Shown here in pieces: positions 23,140 through 34,575 of a DNA stretch of 64,000 bases. Both the position numbers and the translations under genes were made by a program. The notes below the pieces were generated by a model. It was not told where the DNA came from and searched no databases. It was given only the letters and a program-made list of their open reading frames with translations. This DNA comes from Cyanobium sp. Aljojuca 7A6 (GTDB taxonomy: Bacteria > Cyanobacteriota > Cyanobacteriia > PCC-6307 > Cyanobiaceae): the NCBI RefSeq assembly GCF_024346455.1, contig NZ_JAGQCY010000001.1:124001-188000 (forward strand), written 5' to 3'. How positions within the stretch are numbered: position 1 is the first letter of the stretch; every line of letters starts with the position of its first letter.

Positions 23140-24666
23140 TCAGCGTCCGTCAGCCATCGATGGCACGGCGGCGTCGACCACTCCGGCCGTCGGATCGACC
23201 AGCCCGGTCTCCAGCTCCAGCACGGAGCGGTCGAGGGCCTGACGGGTGAGGCTGGTGAGCAGGGAGGCGCGGCTGGCCTGGAGGTCCCGCTGCACCAGAA
23301 GCACTTCGGTGAGCGGATCCACCAGGGCGCGGTAGCGCAGCTGGGCATCGCGCAGGGCCCGTTCGCCGGCCCGCACCGCCTCCTGGGCTGCCGCGATCGC
23401 CGCCGCGGAGCTGCGCAGGTCGCTCCAGGCACGGCTCACGTCCTGGCGGATCCGCTGGCGGGCCAGGTCCGCATCGGCGGCCAGCAGGTCGGCCTGGCGC
23501 TCGGCGAGCCTTGCCGTGGACGCCGCCCTGCCGCCATCCCAGAGCGGCTGGCGCAGCAGCAGGGCCGCGCCCCAGTTGCTGAAGCTGCCGCTGGCCGAAC
23601 CGTTCTGGTTCAAGTCCGGCAGGGGCAGCTCCGCCCCCCCCCGCAGCGTTCCGCCCTGCCGCAGCACCGGTACCGCCAGGCGGTTGCCGCTGTAACCGAC
23701 CCCAGCGACCAGGGCAAGGGAGGGCATCAGGGTGGCCCGTGCTGCCCGGGCCTCCTGGGCCTGGGCCTGCTGCTGGCGGCGCAGGGCCTCCAGCAGCGGC
23801 CGTTGCCGCAGGGACGCCTCCACGGTGGCCGCCAGATCGAGGGGCCAGGGCGGTTGTTCGCGGATCGGATCGGCGGCGCGCAGGTCACTGCCGCTGGCCA
23901 GGCCCATCAGGGTGGCCAGACTCTCCCGATCCGTCAGCAGGCGAGCCTGGCTCTGCTCCAGTCCCATCTGGTCGGAGGCGCGCAGGGCCCGGGCCCGCTC
24001 GAGATCGAGCCGGGCCGCCAGCCCCTTGCTGAGAAAACTGGCCACGGTGCGCTCCAGGGCCGTAGAACCCGCCAGGGCCTGGGCCCACACCGGCACCAGG
24101 GCCTGGCTGAGCTGCAGCTGGCGGTAGCCGTTCACCAACTCGAAGCGGGCCTGCCGCTCGCTTTCCTGCAGGGTGGCTTCGCCGCTGCGTTGCTGTTCAC
24201 GGCTGGCCCGCAGCAGGGCCAGGCGGCCGAGGGGCAGCAGGTCGGCATCGACCAGCAGCCCCACGTTGGCGAAGCTGTTGCGGAGCTCGGCGTAACCGTT
24301 CGGCTGCAAGGAGAAGCTGATGTCGCCGAGGGTGGGGAGGTTGGTGAGCAGCCCCACCGAGCTGTTCACTCCGGTGTAGCTGGCGAGGCCCACCAGGCTC
24401 AGGCGCGGCAGCAGCAGGGCCTTGTTCAGCTGCACCAGTGCTCCGTCGCGCTGCAGCTGGCGGCGGGCCCGCTCCAGCCGCAGGGAACTGGGCAGCGCCT
24501 GCTGCAGCACCTGCTCCAAGCTCAGGACCTGGGCCATCGCCGGGGAACACGGCATCGCCAGGGCCACCAGCGCGGCCAGGGCAGCCAGGGGCCGGACGCT
24601 GCCGATCGCGCCTGCACATCGGGACAGGCGGAAGGCCTTCAAAACGGGGGCGCAATGTGGCGCCAA
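23140..24666 (-). CDS. TolC-family outer-membrane efflux protein
   Basis: Outer-membrane channel of a tripartite export system. After a signal peptide (about residue 46, AMPCSPAMAQ), the 508-residue protein starts the usual LSLEQVLQQALPSSLRLE and carries two long helical repeats, each with the heptad-rich pattern of TolC (AALLLRQPLWDGGR and RYRALVDPLTEVLLVQRDL are characteristic). The length is normal. It is divergent from the HlyD-type adaptor, with a 76-base spacer, so a shared control region is likely and the two probably work together. Confidence 0.88.
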   Translation of the reverse strand: MAPHCAPVLKAFRLSRCAGAIGSVRPLAALAALVALAMPCSPAMAQVLSLEQVLQQALPSSLRLERARRQLQRDGALVQLNKALLLPRLSLVGLASYTGVNSSVGLLTNLPTLGDISFSLQPNGYAELRNSFANVGLLVDADLLPLGRLALLRASREQQRSGEATLQESERQARFELVNGYRQLQLSQALVPVWAQALAGSTALERTVASFLSKGLAARLDLERARALRASDQMGLEQSQARLLTDRESLATLMGLASGSDLRAADPIREQPPWPLDLAATVEASLRQRPLLEALRRQQQAQAQEARAARATLMPSLALVAGVGYSGNRLAVPVLRQGGTLRGGAELPLPDLNQNGSASGSFSNWGAALLLRQPLWDGGRAASTARLAERQADLLAADADLARQRIRQDVSRAWSDLRSSAAAIAAAQEAVRAGERALRDAQLRYRALVDPLTEVLLVQRDLQASRASLLTSLTRQALDRSVLELETGLVDPTAGVVDAAVPSMADGR

Positions 24667-24742
24667 AAGTAGCTCAATTTCGGCGCGATCTTCCTCTACG
24701 CTCTGGGTGTTTCAGGCCCGTTGCGGCCTTCTCCGGCCCGCC

Positions 24743-25990
24743 ATGGCCCCTGCCACGCTCGGCCGGATCTACGCCATCCTGCCCACCCTGCTGGTGGCCG
24801 CCGCCACCGGCGTGTGGGCGCTAACCCCAGCCATTCCGGTGATCGTGCGCGGCATGGGGGTGATGGCACCGCCCGATGCCCGCCGCGGCTTCTATGCCCG
24901 CGGCCCCGGCGAGGTCCAGGATCTCAAGGTGGCCGTCGGCGATCGGGTGCAGGCCGGCCAGCTGCTGTTGACCCTGAGTCAGGTGGGCCAGAGCGCTCCT
25001 GGGGCGGGAGCCGGGCCGGAGGGCAGCCCCCAGGCCACCACAGCCCGGCTGGTGGCCGTGGCCCAGCGCCAGGCGGTGCTGAAGGTGCAGAGCCTCGCCC
25101 TCGACGACCACCAGCGGGCTCTGCAGACCCGGCGCGAGCAGATCGAGGCCACCAACCGTCCGGTACGAAGCCAGCTGAATGCCCTGGAGAGCCTGCGCAA
25201 GGACGATGTGATCGCCCGCTACAGCCCGCTGTGGGTGGGCGCCCAGAACCTGTGGCTGCGCAACCGGGCCGAGATCTCGTCGGTGGAGGCCCTGCAGGCC
25301 GATCTGCGCGTCCGTCGGGCCGCGCTGCAGGCCGAGGCCGCCCTGCTGGGGGCCGAGAGGGCCTCCCTGCTCAGTGCTGAGCTGGCCCAGGACGTGTTCA
25401 GCCCCGTGGCGGGCCAGGTGCTCGACCTGGCGGTGCTGACCGGCCAGCCGGTGCTGCCCGGCCAGCGGCTTGGCAGCATCGCCCTGGCCAGCCTTCGCCC
25501 GGGCCGGGAAGCGGTGGTGCTGTTCACCGCCGCCGACGCCACGCGCCTGCGGGTGGGCGAGGAGGTGCAGCTCAATCCCCAGCTGCTCAGCCGTGACAGC
25601 TTCGGCAGCGCCGAGCAGCGCTACGGTCTTGTGGCCGGCCGGCTGCTGAGTCTCTCGCGCGAAAGTGTCAGCGCCGAAGAGGTGGCGGCCCGAGTCGGCA
25701 GCCGGGAGGAGGCCCTGAACCTGATGGCCAGCGCCCGGGAGCGCTCCTATGGCGACGGCGGCGACCTCACGGCCCAGCTGCCGGGGCGCACGGGTGCTCC
25801 GCTGGTGCTGGCGGTGGTGGAACTGGAGGCGGCGGCCACCCCATCAGGACTGCGCTGGAGCCGCGGCCGCGGTCCGGCCGGCCCCCTGCCCACCCGCACC
25901 CCCGCCGAGGTGGAGGCCGAGGTTGAGCGGCGCAGCCTGGTCAGCTACGTGACGCCGTTCTGGCGCTGGCTGGCGGGGCTGCGCTCATGA
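24743..25990 (+). CDS. HlyD-type membrane fusion (adaptor) protein
   Basis: Periplasmic adaptor that bridges an inner-membrane pump and TolC. The 415 residues contain one N-terminal membrane helix (about 8-28, IYAILPTLLVAAATGVWAL), a split biotinyl-lipoyl domain with EVQDLKVAVGDRVQAGQLLL and DVFSPVAGQVLDLAVLTGQ, a coiled-coil hairpin (about 115-210), and a beta-barrel end. ATG 24743 was chosen because the long upstream frame has no homologous part. It overlaps the small membrane-protein gene by four bases. Confidence 0.85.
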   Translation: MAPATLGRIYAILPTLLVAAATGVWALTPAIPVIVRGMGVMAPPDARRGFYARGPGEVQDLKVAVGDRVQAGQLLLTLSQVGQSAPGAGAGPEGSPQATTARLVAVAQRQAVLKVQSLALDDHQRALQTRREQIEATNRPVRSQLNALESLRKDDVIARYSPLWVGAQNLWLRNRAEISSVEALQADLRVRRAALQAEAALLGAERASLLSAELAQDVFSPVAGQVLDLAVLTGQPVLPGQRLGSIALASLRPGREAVVLFTAADATRLRVGEEVQLNPQLLSRDSFGSAEQRYGLVAGRLLSLSRESVSAEEVAARVGSREEALNLMASARERSYGDGGDLTAQLPGRTGAPLVLAVVELEAAATPSGLRWSRGRGPAGPLPTRTPAEVEAEVERRSLVSYVTPFWRWLAGLRS

Positions 25991-26163
25991 TCGATCGCCG
26001 CGTCCTGCTGGCCCCCTGGCGCCGGCCCCTGCCGTGGCTCAGCCTGGCGCTGCTGCTGCTGTGCCTGCGCAGCGACCCGCCCCGTCTCTGGTTCTGGCTG
26101 GCGCTGCTGCTCATCAGCCTGGTGATGGGGTTGATCCAGGGCCTGGCCCGCCCCCGGCCATGA
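25987..26163 (+). CDS. 58-residue membrane protein, AaeX/DUF1656-like position
   Basis: A short ORF with a four-base overlap at the start (ATGA with the adaptor gene) and at the end (ATGA with the FUSC gene). It encodes 58 residues with two hydrophobic segments: PLPWLSLALLLLCL and LWFWLALLLISLVMGLI, separated by RSDPPR. In E. coli the AaeAXB exporter has a comparable small membrane protein, AaeX (DUF1656), beside the adaptor and the FUSC pump. The sandwich of overlaps is strong evidence that this frame is translated; direct similarity to AaeX is not clear. Confidence 0.65.
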   Translation: MIDRRVLLAPWRRPLPWLSLALLLLCLRSDPPRLWFWLALLLISLVMGLIQGLARPRP

Positions 26164-27344
26164 CCCCTGTCGCCAAGGAGCCGGCGGCTCCATGGCACCG
26201 GTCACTGCGGCTGGTGCTCTGCATCGCCCTGGCCTCGGGTCTCACCTGGTCGATCTGCCACAGCTTCGGCCTGGGGGGGGCGACGCCCTACGGCGTCGTG
26301 ATCGCCGCCCTGATGGTGCGTCCCCGCTTCGACCGCTGGCCGGCGCCGGTGTTCCTGCTGCTTCCCCTGGTGGTGGCCGTCGGCCTGGGGCTGGGCACCG
26401 GTCTGCGGCCGCTGCTGCAGGCCCCCCAGGTCTGGCAGTTCGCGGTGGTCACCGCCTGCGCCCAGCTCCTGGGTCAGGCCCTGCCCGACCGGCTGCTGGT
26501 GGTGCGCAACCTGCTGGCGGTACTGGCGGTGCTGCCGCTGCTGAGTGCCGACGCCACCTGGCTGGTCGCCTGGAAGCAGCTGCTGGCGGTGACCGTCGGC
26601 ATGGCGGTGGCGGCGGGGCTGCAGGAGGGACTGCGGCTACCCGGGGAGGGGGTGGGCAGCGCACCGGAGCCGGAGCTGGACCTGCCCCCACGGGGCCTCG
26701 GCCAGCGCTTCGCCGATTCCTTTTTCTGGCGCAAGGTGGTGGTGTCGATGCTGGCCCTCAGCATCGGCCTCGGCGTCGGTGCCGTGACACCCAAGTACCT
26801 GTATTTCGGGGTGGTGCTGCTGCTCAACGACAGCCTGGGCGCCACCCTGGGCCGGGTGCGCGACCGCATGGTGGGGGTGAGCCTGGGGGTGCTGATGCCC
26901 TGGCTGGTGTTCAACACCCTGGGGGTCGATCCGGTGACGGTGGCGATCGTGATGGGTGGCACCACGGCGCTGCTGCTAACGCTTGGCCTGCTGCCCCACC
27001 TGCGCACCGCCCTGATCTCCAGCGGGGTCACCTTCGTGGGCTACGGCGTCCTCACCGACTGGTACGTACCAAGCCGCTGGCTCGACTACCTGATGGGCTC
27101 CGCTCTGGCCCTGCTGGTCTGTCTGCTGGTGCGGCCCGTCTCGGCCTTGCGCCGCTTCCGGGCCCTGGCCCGCGGCCAGCAGGAGCTCCCGGGGCCGATG
27201 GGCCTCGGTCCTGACCTGGCGGCCCTGCTACCCAGCGCCCTCGAGGAAGCCCGGCTGCTGGGCCAGGAGCAGGACTTCCTCCGCCTGCTGCAGCAGCTCC
27301 AGCCGGAGGAGGCCCAGGCGGTGGCCCCATGCCACGACAGGTGA
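26160..27344 (+). CDS. FUSC-type aromatic-acid exporter permease
   Basis: Inner-membrane permease of the FUSC/ArAE type, which exports aromatic carboxylic acids in AaeB-like systems. The 394-residue protein has two blocks of membrane helices: about 20-160 (SLRLVLCIALASGLTWSIC, GGATPYGVVIAALMV) and 195-325 (KVVVSMLALSIGLGVGAVT, a conserved RVRDRMVGVSLGVLMPW). Soluble parts follow. ATG 26160, overlapping the small ORF, starts MTPVAKEP and is preferred to the upstream frame start. With the adaptor and TolC it would make a complete tripartite pump. Confidence 0.82.
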   Translation: MTPVAKEPAAPWHRSLRLVLCIALASGLTWSICHSFGLGGATPYGVVIAALMVRPRFDRWPAPVFLLLPLVVAVGLGLGTGLRPLLQAPQVWQFAVVTACAQLLGQALPDRLLVVRNLLAVLAVLPLLSADATWLVAWKQLLAVTVGMAVAAGLQEGLRLPGEGVGSAPEPELDLPPRGLGQRFADSFFWRKVVVSMLALSIGLGVGAVTPKYLYFGVVLLLNDSLGATLGRVRDRMVGVSLGVLMPWLVFNTLGVDPVTVAIVMGGTTALLLTLGLLPHLRTALISSGVTFVGYGVLTDWYVPSRWLDYLMGSALALLVCLLVRPVSALRRFRALARGQQELPGPMGLGPDLAALLPSALEEARLLGQEQDFLRLLQQLQPEEAQAVAPCHDR

Positions 27345-27407
27345 CAGGAGCGGCCGGGGGCCGGGGATGCTGGTTTAGGTTTCGCGGTTGACCTTCCGAC
27401 CGGCGCA

Positions 27408-28466
27408 ATGACTGAATCCGCCCCCCTGCTGCTGCGCGCCGCCCGAGGGGAGCAGGTGGAGCGGCCACCGGTCTGGATGATGCGCCAGGCGGGCCGCTAC
27501 ATGAAGGTCTACCGCGACCTGCGCGACCGCCACCCCGGCTTCCGTGAGCGCTCGGAGAACCCCGATCTCTCCTACGAGATCTCGATGCAGCCGTTCCACG
27601 CCTTCCGTCCCGACGGCGTGATCCTGTTCTCCGACATCCTCACGCCCCTGCCGGGCCTCGGCATCGACTTCGACATTATCGAGAGCAAGGGGCCGATCAT
27701 CGAGCCCGCCATCCGCAGCCAGGCCCAGGTGGACGCCCTGCGCCCCCTCGATCCCGCCGAAGCCCTGCCCTTCGTGGGCGAGGTGCTGAAGCGGCTGCGG
27801 GCCGACGTGGGCAACCAGGCGGCGGTGCTGGGCTTCGTGGGAGCCCCCTGGACCCTGGCCGCCTATGCGGTGGAGGGCAAGAGCTCCAAGACCTATTCGG
27901 TGATCAAGGCGATGGCCTTCCAGGAGCCCGCCCTGCTGCACCAGCTTCTGGGCCACCTGGCCGATTCGATCGCCATCTACGTGCGCTACCAGATCGACAG
28001 CGGCGCCCAGGTGGTGCAGCTGTTCGATTCCTGGGCGGGTCAGCTGAGCCCGATCGACTACGACGTGTTCGCGGCCCCCTACCAGAAGCGGGTGATCGAC
28101 CAGGTGAAGGCCACCCACCCCGACACGCCCCTGATCCTCTACATCTCCGGCAGCGCCGGCGTGCTGGAGCGCATGGCCAGCACCGGCGTGGATTTCATCT
28201 CGCTCGACTGGACCGTGGACATGGCCGATGGCTGCGCCCGCCTGCCCCAGCACCTGGGCGTGCAGGGCAATGTGGACCCCGGCCTGCTGTTCGGCACGCC
28301 TGAGGCGATCCGGGCGCGGATCCTCGACACGGTGCGCAAGGCCCGCGGCCGCCGCCACATCCTCAACCTGGGCCACGGCATCCTGCCCGGCACCCCGGAA
28401 GACAACGCCCGCGTCTTCTTCGAGACCGGCAAGGCCGTGAATGAGCTGCTGGGGGCCGCTGTTTGA
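27408..28466 (+). CDS. hemE: Uroporphyrinogen decarboxylase
   Basis: HemE removes four carboxyl groups from uroporphyrinogen III to make coproporphyrinogen III, on the path to haem and chlorophyll. The 352-residue protein has the family signature [20 protein letters not shown] (about 22-41) with the substrate-binding Arg and Asp residues, [31 protein letters not shown], and [17 protein letters not shown] near the end. Length is normal. The stop overlaps the next start (TTGA), indicating coupling with the epimerase gene. Confidence 0.97.
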   Translation: MTESAPLLLRAARGEQVERPPVWMMRQAGRYMKVYRDLRDRHPGFRERSENPDLSYEISMQPFHAFRPDGVILFSDILTPLPGLGIDFDIIESKGPIIEPAIRSQAQVDALRPLDPAEALPFVGEVLKRLRADVGNQAAVLGFVGAPWTLAAYAVEGKSSKTYSVIKAMAFQEPALLHQLLGHLADSIAIYVRYQIDSGAQVVQLFDSWAGQLSPIDYDVFAAPYQKRVIDQVKATHPDTPLILYISGSAGVLERMASTGVDFISLDWTVDMADGCARLPQHLGVQGNVDPGLLFGTPEAIRARILDTVRKARGRRHILNLGHGILPGTPEDNARVFFETGKAVNELLGAAV

Positions 28467-29494
28467 GCGCCGCCACTTCCGGGCCGCAGCGGATCCTGAT
28501 CACCGGCGCCAGTGGCTGCGTCGGCCAGTACATCGCCGAAAACCTGCTGGCCAACAGCGACGCCCAGCTGCTGCTGCTGCTGCGGGATCCCGCCAAGCTC
28601 AGCGCCGTGCCCGCCGATCACCCGCGCATCACCCTGCTGGTGGGTGACCTGCGCGAGCTGGCCCCCCACGCCGAGGCGATCGCCAGCGCCGACCGGATCA
28701 TCCACACGGCCACCGCCTGGGGTGACCCGGAGCGGGCCCAGGCGGTGAACGTGGTGGCCGTGAAGGAACTGCTGCGGCTCACCGATCCAGAGCGGCTGCA
28801 GCAGGTGATCTACTTCTCCACCGCCTCCATCCTCGACCGGCAGCTGCAGCTGCTGCCGGAAGCGATGGCCTACGGCACCGAGTACATCCAGACCAAGGCC
28901 ACCTGCCTGCAGGACCTGGAGCGCCACCCGCTGGCTGCGCGGATCGTGGCGGTGTTCCCGACGCTGGTGTTCGGCGGCTCGGTGGGCACGGCCGATCCCC
29001 ACCCCACCAGCTACCTCACGGCAGGGCTGAAGGAGGCCTTCGGCTGGCTGTGGCTGGCCCGCTGGCTGCGCACCGATGCCAGCTTCCACTTCATCCATGC
29101 CGCCGACATCGCCACGGTTTGCGCGCACCTGGCCACCACCCCCCACGGCCCCAATCCGGAGCCGGGCCAGGGGCCGGTGCGGCGGCTGGTGCTGGGCCAG
29201 GCGCCGATCACGATCAACGGCGCCGTGGCCTCCCTGTGCCGCTGGCGGCGGGTGTGGGTGCCGCCGCTGGGCATCGATCTGCGCGGCTGGCTGATCGAGG
29301 GGCTGATCAAGCTGCTGCGCATCGAGGTGAACGCCTGGGACCGCTTCTCGATCCGTCAGCGCCACTTCGTACACCAGCCGGTGAGCCCGCCCGAGCGCTT
29401 TGGCCTGGTGAGCTTCGCCCCCACCCTCAACGCGGTGCTGGAGACGGCGGGTGTGCCGCACCGGGGCCGGCTGGGGCCGGGGCGCCAGCCCTGA
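28463..29494 (+). CDS. NAD(P)-dependent epimerase/dehydratase (SDR family)
   Basis: An extended short-chain dehydrogenase, 343 residues. The Rossmann motif [20 protein letters not shown] (about 10-29) has GxxGxx[15 protein letters not shown] is the mid-strand, YFSTASILD holds the catalytic Ser/Thr, and [10 protein letters not shown] gives YxxxK. Substrate cannot be read; sugar, flavonoid-like or terpenoid substrates are all known in the family. TTG 28463 overlaps the hemE stop, so it is translationally coupled to hemE although no direct pathway link is obvious. Confidence 0.85.
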   Translation: MSAATSGPQRILITGASGCVGQYIAENLLANSDAQLLLLLRDPAKLSAVPADHPRITLLVGDLRELAPHAEAIASADRIIHTATAWGDPERAQAVNVVAVKELLRLTDPERLQQVIYFSTASILDRQLQLLPEAMAYGTEYIQTKATCLQDLERHPLAARIVAVFPTLVFGGSVGTADPHPTSYLTAGLKEAFGWLWLARWLRTDASFHFIHAADIATVCAHLATTPHGPNPEPGQGPVRRLVLGQAPITINGAVASLCRWRRVWVPPLGIDLRGWLIEGLIKLLRIEVNAWDRFSIRQRHFVHQPVSPPERFGLVSFAPTLNAVLETAGVPHRGRLGPGRQP

Positions 29495-29600
29495 AGCGCC
29501 AAATTGTTGCGAATGTGCCGGAGGCTCCCAATGGGTCTCGGCCGTTGCCTAATTTGTTCCGGTTGCACGTGCTATCCGGCACCCTCCTTCGCACCTTCCC

Positions 29601-29942
29601 ATGCGTCGTCTTCTTTCCCTGTTCGCTCTCTGCCTGGCGCTGGTGCTGGGTGCGGCCCCGAGCTTCGCCGCCGATGTGGCCCACGGCGGTCAGATCTTCT
29701 CCGCCAACTGCGCCGCCTGCCACATGGGCGGCGGCAACGTGGTGAACGCCGAGCGCACCCTCAAGGCCGATGCACTGGCCTCCTACCTGGCCAACTACGA
29801 CGCCGACCACGAGGCCGCCATCTCTTACCAGGTCACCAACGGCAAGAACGCCATGCCCGCCTTCGGTGGCAAGCTCAGCGAAGGCGACATCGCCGACGTG
29901 GCCGCCTACGTCGAGGACATGGCGTCCAAAGGCTGGGCCTGA
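29601..29942 (+). CDS. petJ: Cytochrome c6 (soluble photosynthetic electron carrier)
   Basis: Cytochrome c6 carries electrons from cytochrome b6f to photosystem I in the thylakoid lumen, in place of or beside plastocyanin. The 113-residue precursor has a 23-residue signal peptide (ending SFA), then [18 protein letters not shown] with the haem-binding CAACH (37-41). The axial Met lies in KNAMPAFGG, and [16 protein letters not shown] gives the closing helix. It is followed by a strong terminator at 29985-30012. Confidence 0.97.
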   Translation: MRRLLSLFALCLALVLGAAPSFAADVAHGGQIFSANCAACHMGGGNVVNAERTLKADALASYLANYDADHEAAISYQVTNGKNAMPAFGGKLSEGDIADVAAYVEDMASKGWA

Positions 29943-29984
29943 TCCCCGCCCAGCGGGTCAACCCGACTGGCTCCTCACACGTCC

Positions 29985-30012
29985 AAGCCCCGGCCAGCCG
30001 GGGCTTTTTTTG
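29985..30012 (+). terminator. Intrinsic terminator after petJ
   Basis: AGCCCCGGC (29986-29994) and GCCGGGGCT (29997-30005) form a 9-bp GC-rich stem around CA, directly followed by a run of seven Ts. It lies 44 bases after the petJ stop and separates it from the minus-strand small gene at 30043. Confidence 0.95.
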
Positions 30013-30042
30013 TGGCCACCGCCCAAGGCCGGCCAGCAGACC

Positions 30043-30249
30043 TCAGGACTCGGCCCGGCAGGCGGCCAGCACCGCCAGGTAGAGCTCCTCGGGAACGTCG
30101 CGGATGTCGTACTCGGAGGGCAACATGCCGTGGACGTGACGGTGAACGACCCGCCAGCAGTCGCGCTCCGGCTCAAAGACGCCACCGAGGGCCTGGGATT
30201 CGGCGGCCAGCTGGGCCACCAGGGCCTGGTCGTCGGCGGCAGAGGGCAT
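30043..30249 (-). CDS. Small conserved-type protein, unknown
   Basis: A 68-residue protein, MPSAADDQALVAQLAAES, with a helical start, an aromatic/His-rich centre (DCWRVVHRHVHGMLP) and a helical end (DVPEELYLAVLAACRAES). ATG 30249 is favoured over the upstream in-frame codon at 30288. No family is recognised. It is divergent from the exported protein at 30303, with a 53-base spacer. Its amphipathic composition and GC3 pattern match real genes around it, but evidence is modest. Confidence 0.55.
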   Translation of the reverse strand: MPSAADDQALVAQLAAESQALGGVFEPERDCWRVVHRHVHGMLPSEYDIRDVPEELYLAVLAACRAES

Positions 30250-30302
30250 CGGTGACGGGCGGGCTGGAGAGGCGAGAATGGAGCTCAAGCCGCGAGCCCA
30301 TC

Positions 30303-30653
30303 ATGGCGATCCGCCCTTCTGCCGCGCTGCTGGCGGGCCTGCTGGCCGGCGTGATGCCACTGGCCCTGCCCCTGGCGGCGCAGCCAGCCCTGGCCCAGGC
30401 AGTGTCCCCCAATCAACCGCTGGCGATTGAGGCCAGCCCGGGGCTGTCGCCGCCGGCCTGCCGGTTGTTGGTGCCCAGGAGCGAGGCGGTGCTCCAGCCC
30501 CTGCGGATCCATCCGGCCCAGGTGGCGCAGAAAAACAGCATGGGCTGCCTGTCGGCGGCCGATGCCCGCTACGGCCCCGACGGTTGCCCCAGCCAGCTCT
30601 GCGGCCAGAAGCACGGCTACCAGGTGCCCCTGCCAGCACAGATCGGGCGGTAG
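30303..30653 (+). CDS. Small exported Cys-containing protein, unknown
   Basis: A 116-residue protein with a signal peptide ([20 protein letters not shown], cleavage near ALAQA, about 32) and a mature part with four Cys: [23 protein letters not shown], which could pair as disulfides in the periplasm. The open frame begins earlier, but only ATG 30303 gives the signal peptide. No family recognised. Confidence 0.6.
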   Translation: MAIRPSAALLAGLLAGVMPLALPLAAQPALAQAVSPNQPLAIEASPGLSPPACRLLVPRSEAVLQPLRIHPAQVAQKNSMGCLSAADARYGPDGCPSQLCGQKHGYQVPLPAQIGR

Positions 30654-30744
30654 GCCTCCCCCCGGCGGTTCGGTCCTCCCACTCGGACAATTCCGAAGGG
30701 ATTCATACGGTTGCTGCATTGCCAGCCCCAGGGAGAGTCGAGCC

Positions 30745-33390
<2,646 letters not shown>

Positions 33391-33438
33391 CCGCGCAGCA
33401 CAGGGAAAACTGGTTGGTCGGTTGGAACGGAGGAGGCG

Positions 33439-33909
33439 ATGGGGAGATGGCTGAAACGGCTGATTGCCCGGCTGCGCCTCTACTGGCTGGCGGCGCGGCT
33501 GTACGAAACCTGGCAACTGCTGGTCCGGCCCCACAACCACGGCGCCCTGGTGGCGATCTGGCACCAAGGGCGCCTGCTGCTGGTGCAGACGAGCTACCGC
33601 CACGGCCTCGGCCTCCCTGGAGGGGGCCTGGAGCGACGGGAAACGGCGCGGCAGGCGGCGGTAAGGGAGCTGGCCGAAGAGCTGGGGCTAGGGGTGTCGG
33701 CGGAGGAGCTGCTGGATCCCTGGCAGATCACCGAAACCTCGTCACGGGGCAAGAACACGGTGACGATCTTCACGCTGCTGGCGGCGCGGGAGCCGGCGAT
33801 CCATCTCGACGGCCTTGAGCTGGTGGCGAGCCACTGGCTGACGACGCAGGAAGCCCTGGGCCGGCCCCTGGTCATCCACGTGCGGACGTATCTGATCGAG
33901 AGGGGCTGA
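33439..33909 (+). CDS. Nudix hydrolase
   Basis: A 156-residue Nudix enzyme that hydrolyses a nucleoside diphosphate linked to another group. The full Nudix box is present at about 55-77: GGGLERRETARQAAVRELAEELG, abbreviated here as Gx5Ex7REUxEExGU, with all acidic metal ligands. An N-terminal amphipathic Arg/Leu-rich helix (RWLKRLIARLRLYWLAARLY) could touch the membrane. The substrate is not clear; the length fits small NDP-sugar or oxidised-nucleotide hydrolases. It follows clpB by about 48 bases. Confidence 0.88.
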   Translation: MGRWLKRLIARLRLYWLAARLYETWQLLVRPHNHGALVAIWHQGRLLLVQTSYRHGLGLPGGGLERRETARQAAVRELAEELGLGVSAEELLDPWQITETSSRGKNTVTIFTLLAAREPAIHLDGLELVASHWLTTQEALGRPLVIHVRTYLIERG

Positions 33910-33911
33910 GA

Positions 33912-34544
33912 TCAGCCGGCCCAGACCTCGGCCAATTCGATCTGCAGGCCGGGGAACAGCGGTGCGGCATCGAGCCGCTGGGCTGGGGCGATGCGCTGCG
34001 GGGCAGCGGCTTCGGCTGACCAGATCTCCACGGCCTGCTCCTCGGGAATCAGCAGCCAGCCGAGTTGGGCGCCATTGGCGCGGTAGCGCTCCATCTTCTG
34101 GCGCAGGGCCGTCAGCCCGCGGGGGCCTTCGTCCGACGGGCTGGCGAGTTCCACCACCACATCGGGGCAGAGAGGGGCGAAACCGCGGCGCTGCTCGGCC
34201 GTGAGGGCCGTCCAGCGCTCCAAGTGCAGCAGGGAGGCGTCGGGGCTCAGCACAGAGCCATCGGGAAGGCGAAAGCCGGTAGAGCTGTCGAACAGCTTGA
34301 ACGGCAGTCCGCTGGAGCGCACCGCCAGGGCCAGAAGCCCGTTCAGGGCAGCGTTGCAGGCGCCGGTTTCGCTGCCGGTGGGCGTCATGGCGATCAACCG
34401 ACCATCAGCGGCAAGTTCGAGCACAGCCTCAGGGTTCGCCTGGCACACCTGCTCGAACTGCTCCGGGCTGAGGCGCAGATCCCAGGGCAAGGCCAACGGC
34501 TCCAGCGTCGGAGCGGATGGAGAGTGGGGAGGTGCCAGGGTCAT
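33912..34544 (-). CDS. Uma2-type (DUF820) restriction-endonuclease-like protein
   Basis: A 210-residue protein of the Uma2/DUF820 family, a PD-(D/E)XK nuclease-fold group strongly expanded in cyanobacteria. Visible are LSPEQFEQVCQANPEAVLEL at the start, the DGRLIAMTPTGSETG strand, SDGSVLSPDASLL-like LPDGSVLSPDASLL (active-site Asp) and LCPDVVVELASPSDE with the Glu, then the Lys/Arg helix KMERYRANGAQLGWLLIP. Its in vivo function is not established. It converges with the Nudix gene, two bases apart. Confidence 0.85.
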   Translation of the reverse strand: MTLAPPHSPSAPTLEPLALPWDLRLSPEQFEQVCQANPEAVLELAADGRLIAMTPTGSETGACNAALNGLLALAVRSSGLPFKLFDSSTGFRLPDGSVLSPDASLLHLERWTALTAEQRRGFAPLCPDVVVELASPSDEGPRGLTALRQKMERYRANGAQLGWLLIPEEQAVEIWSAEAAAPQRIAPAQRLDAAPLFPGLQIELAEVWAG

Positions 34545-34575
34545 GCAGCGAGCGGCGGAACTCCTTCAGCCAACA

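Noticed and set aside
30654-30744. CIRCE heat-shock operator before clpB
   Set aside because: No TTAGCACTC/GAGTGCTAA inverted repeat is present in the leader.
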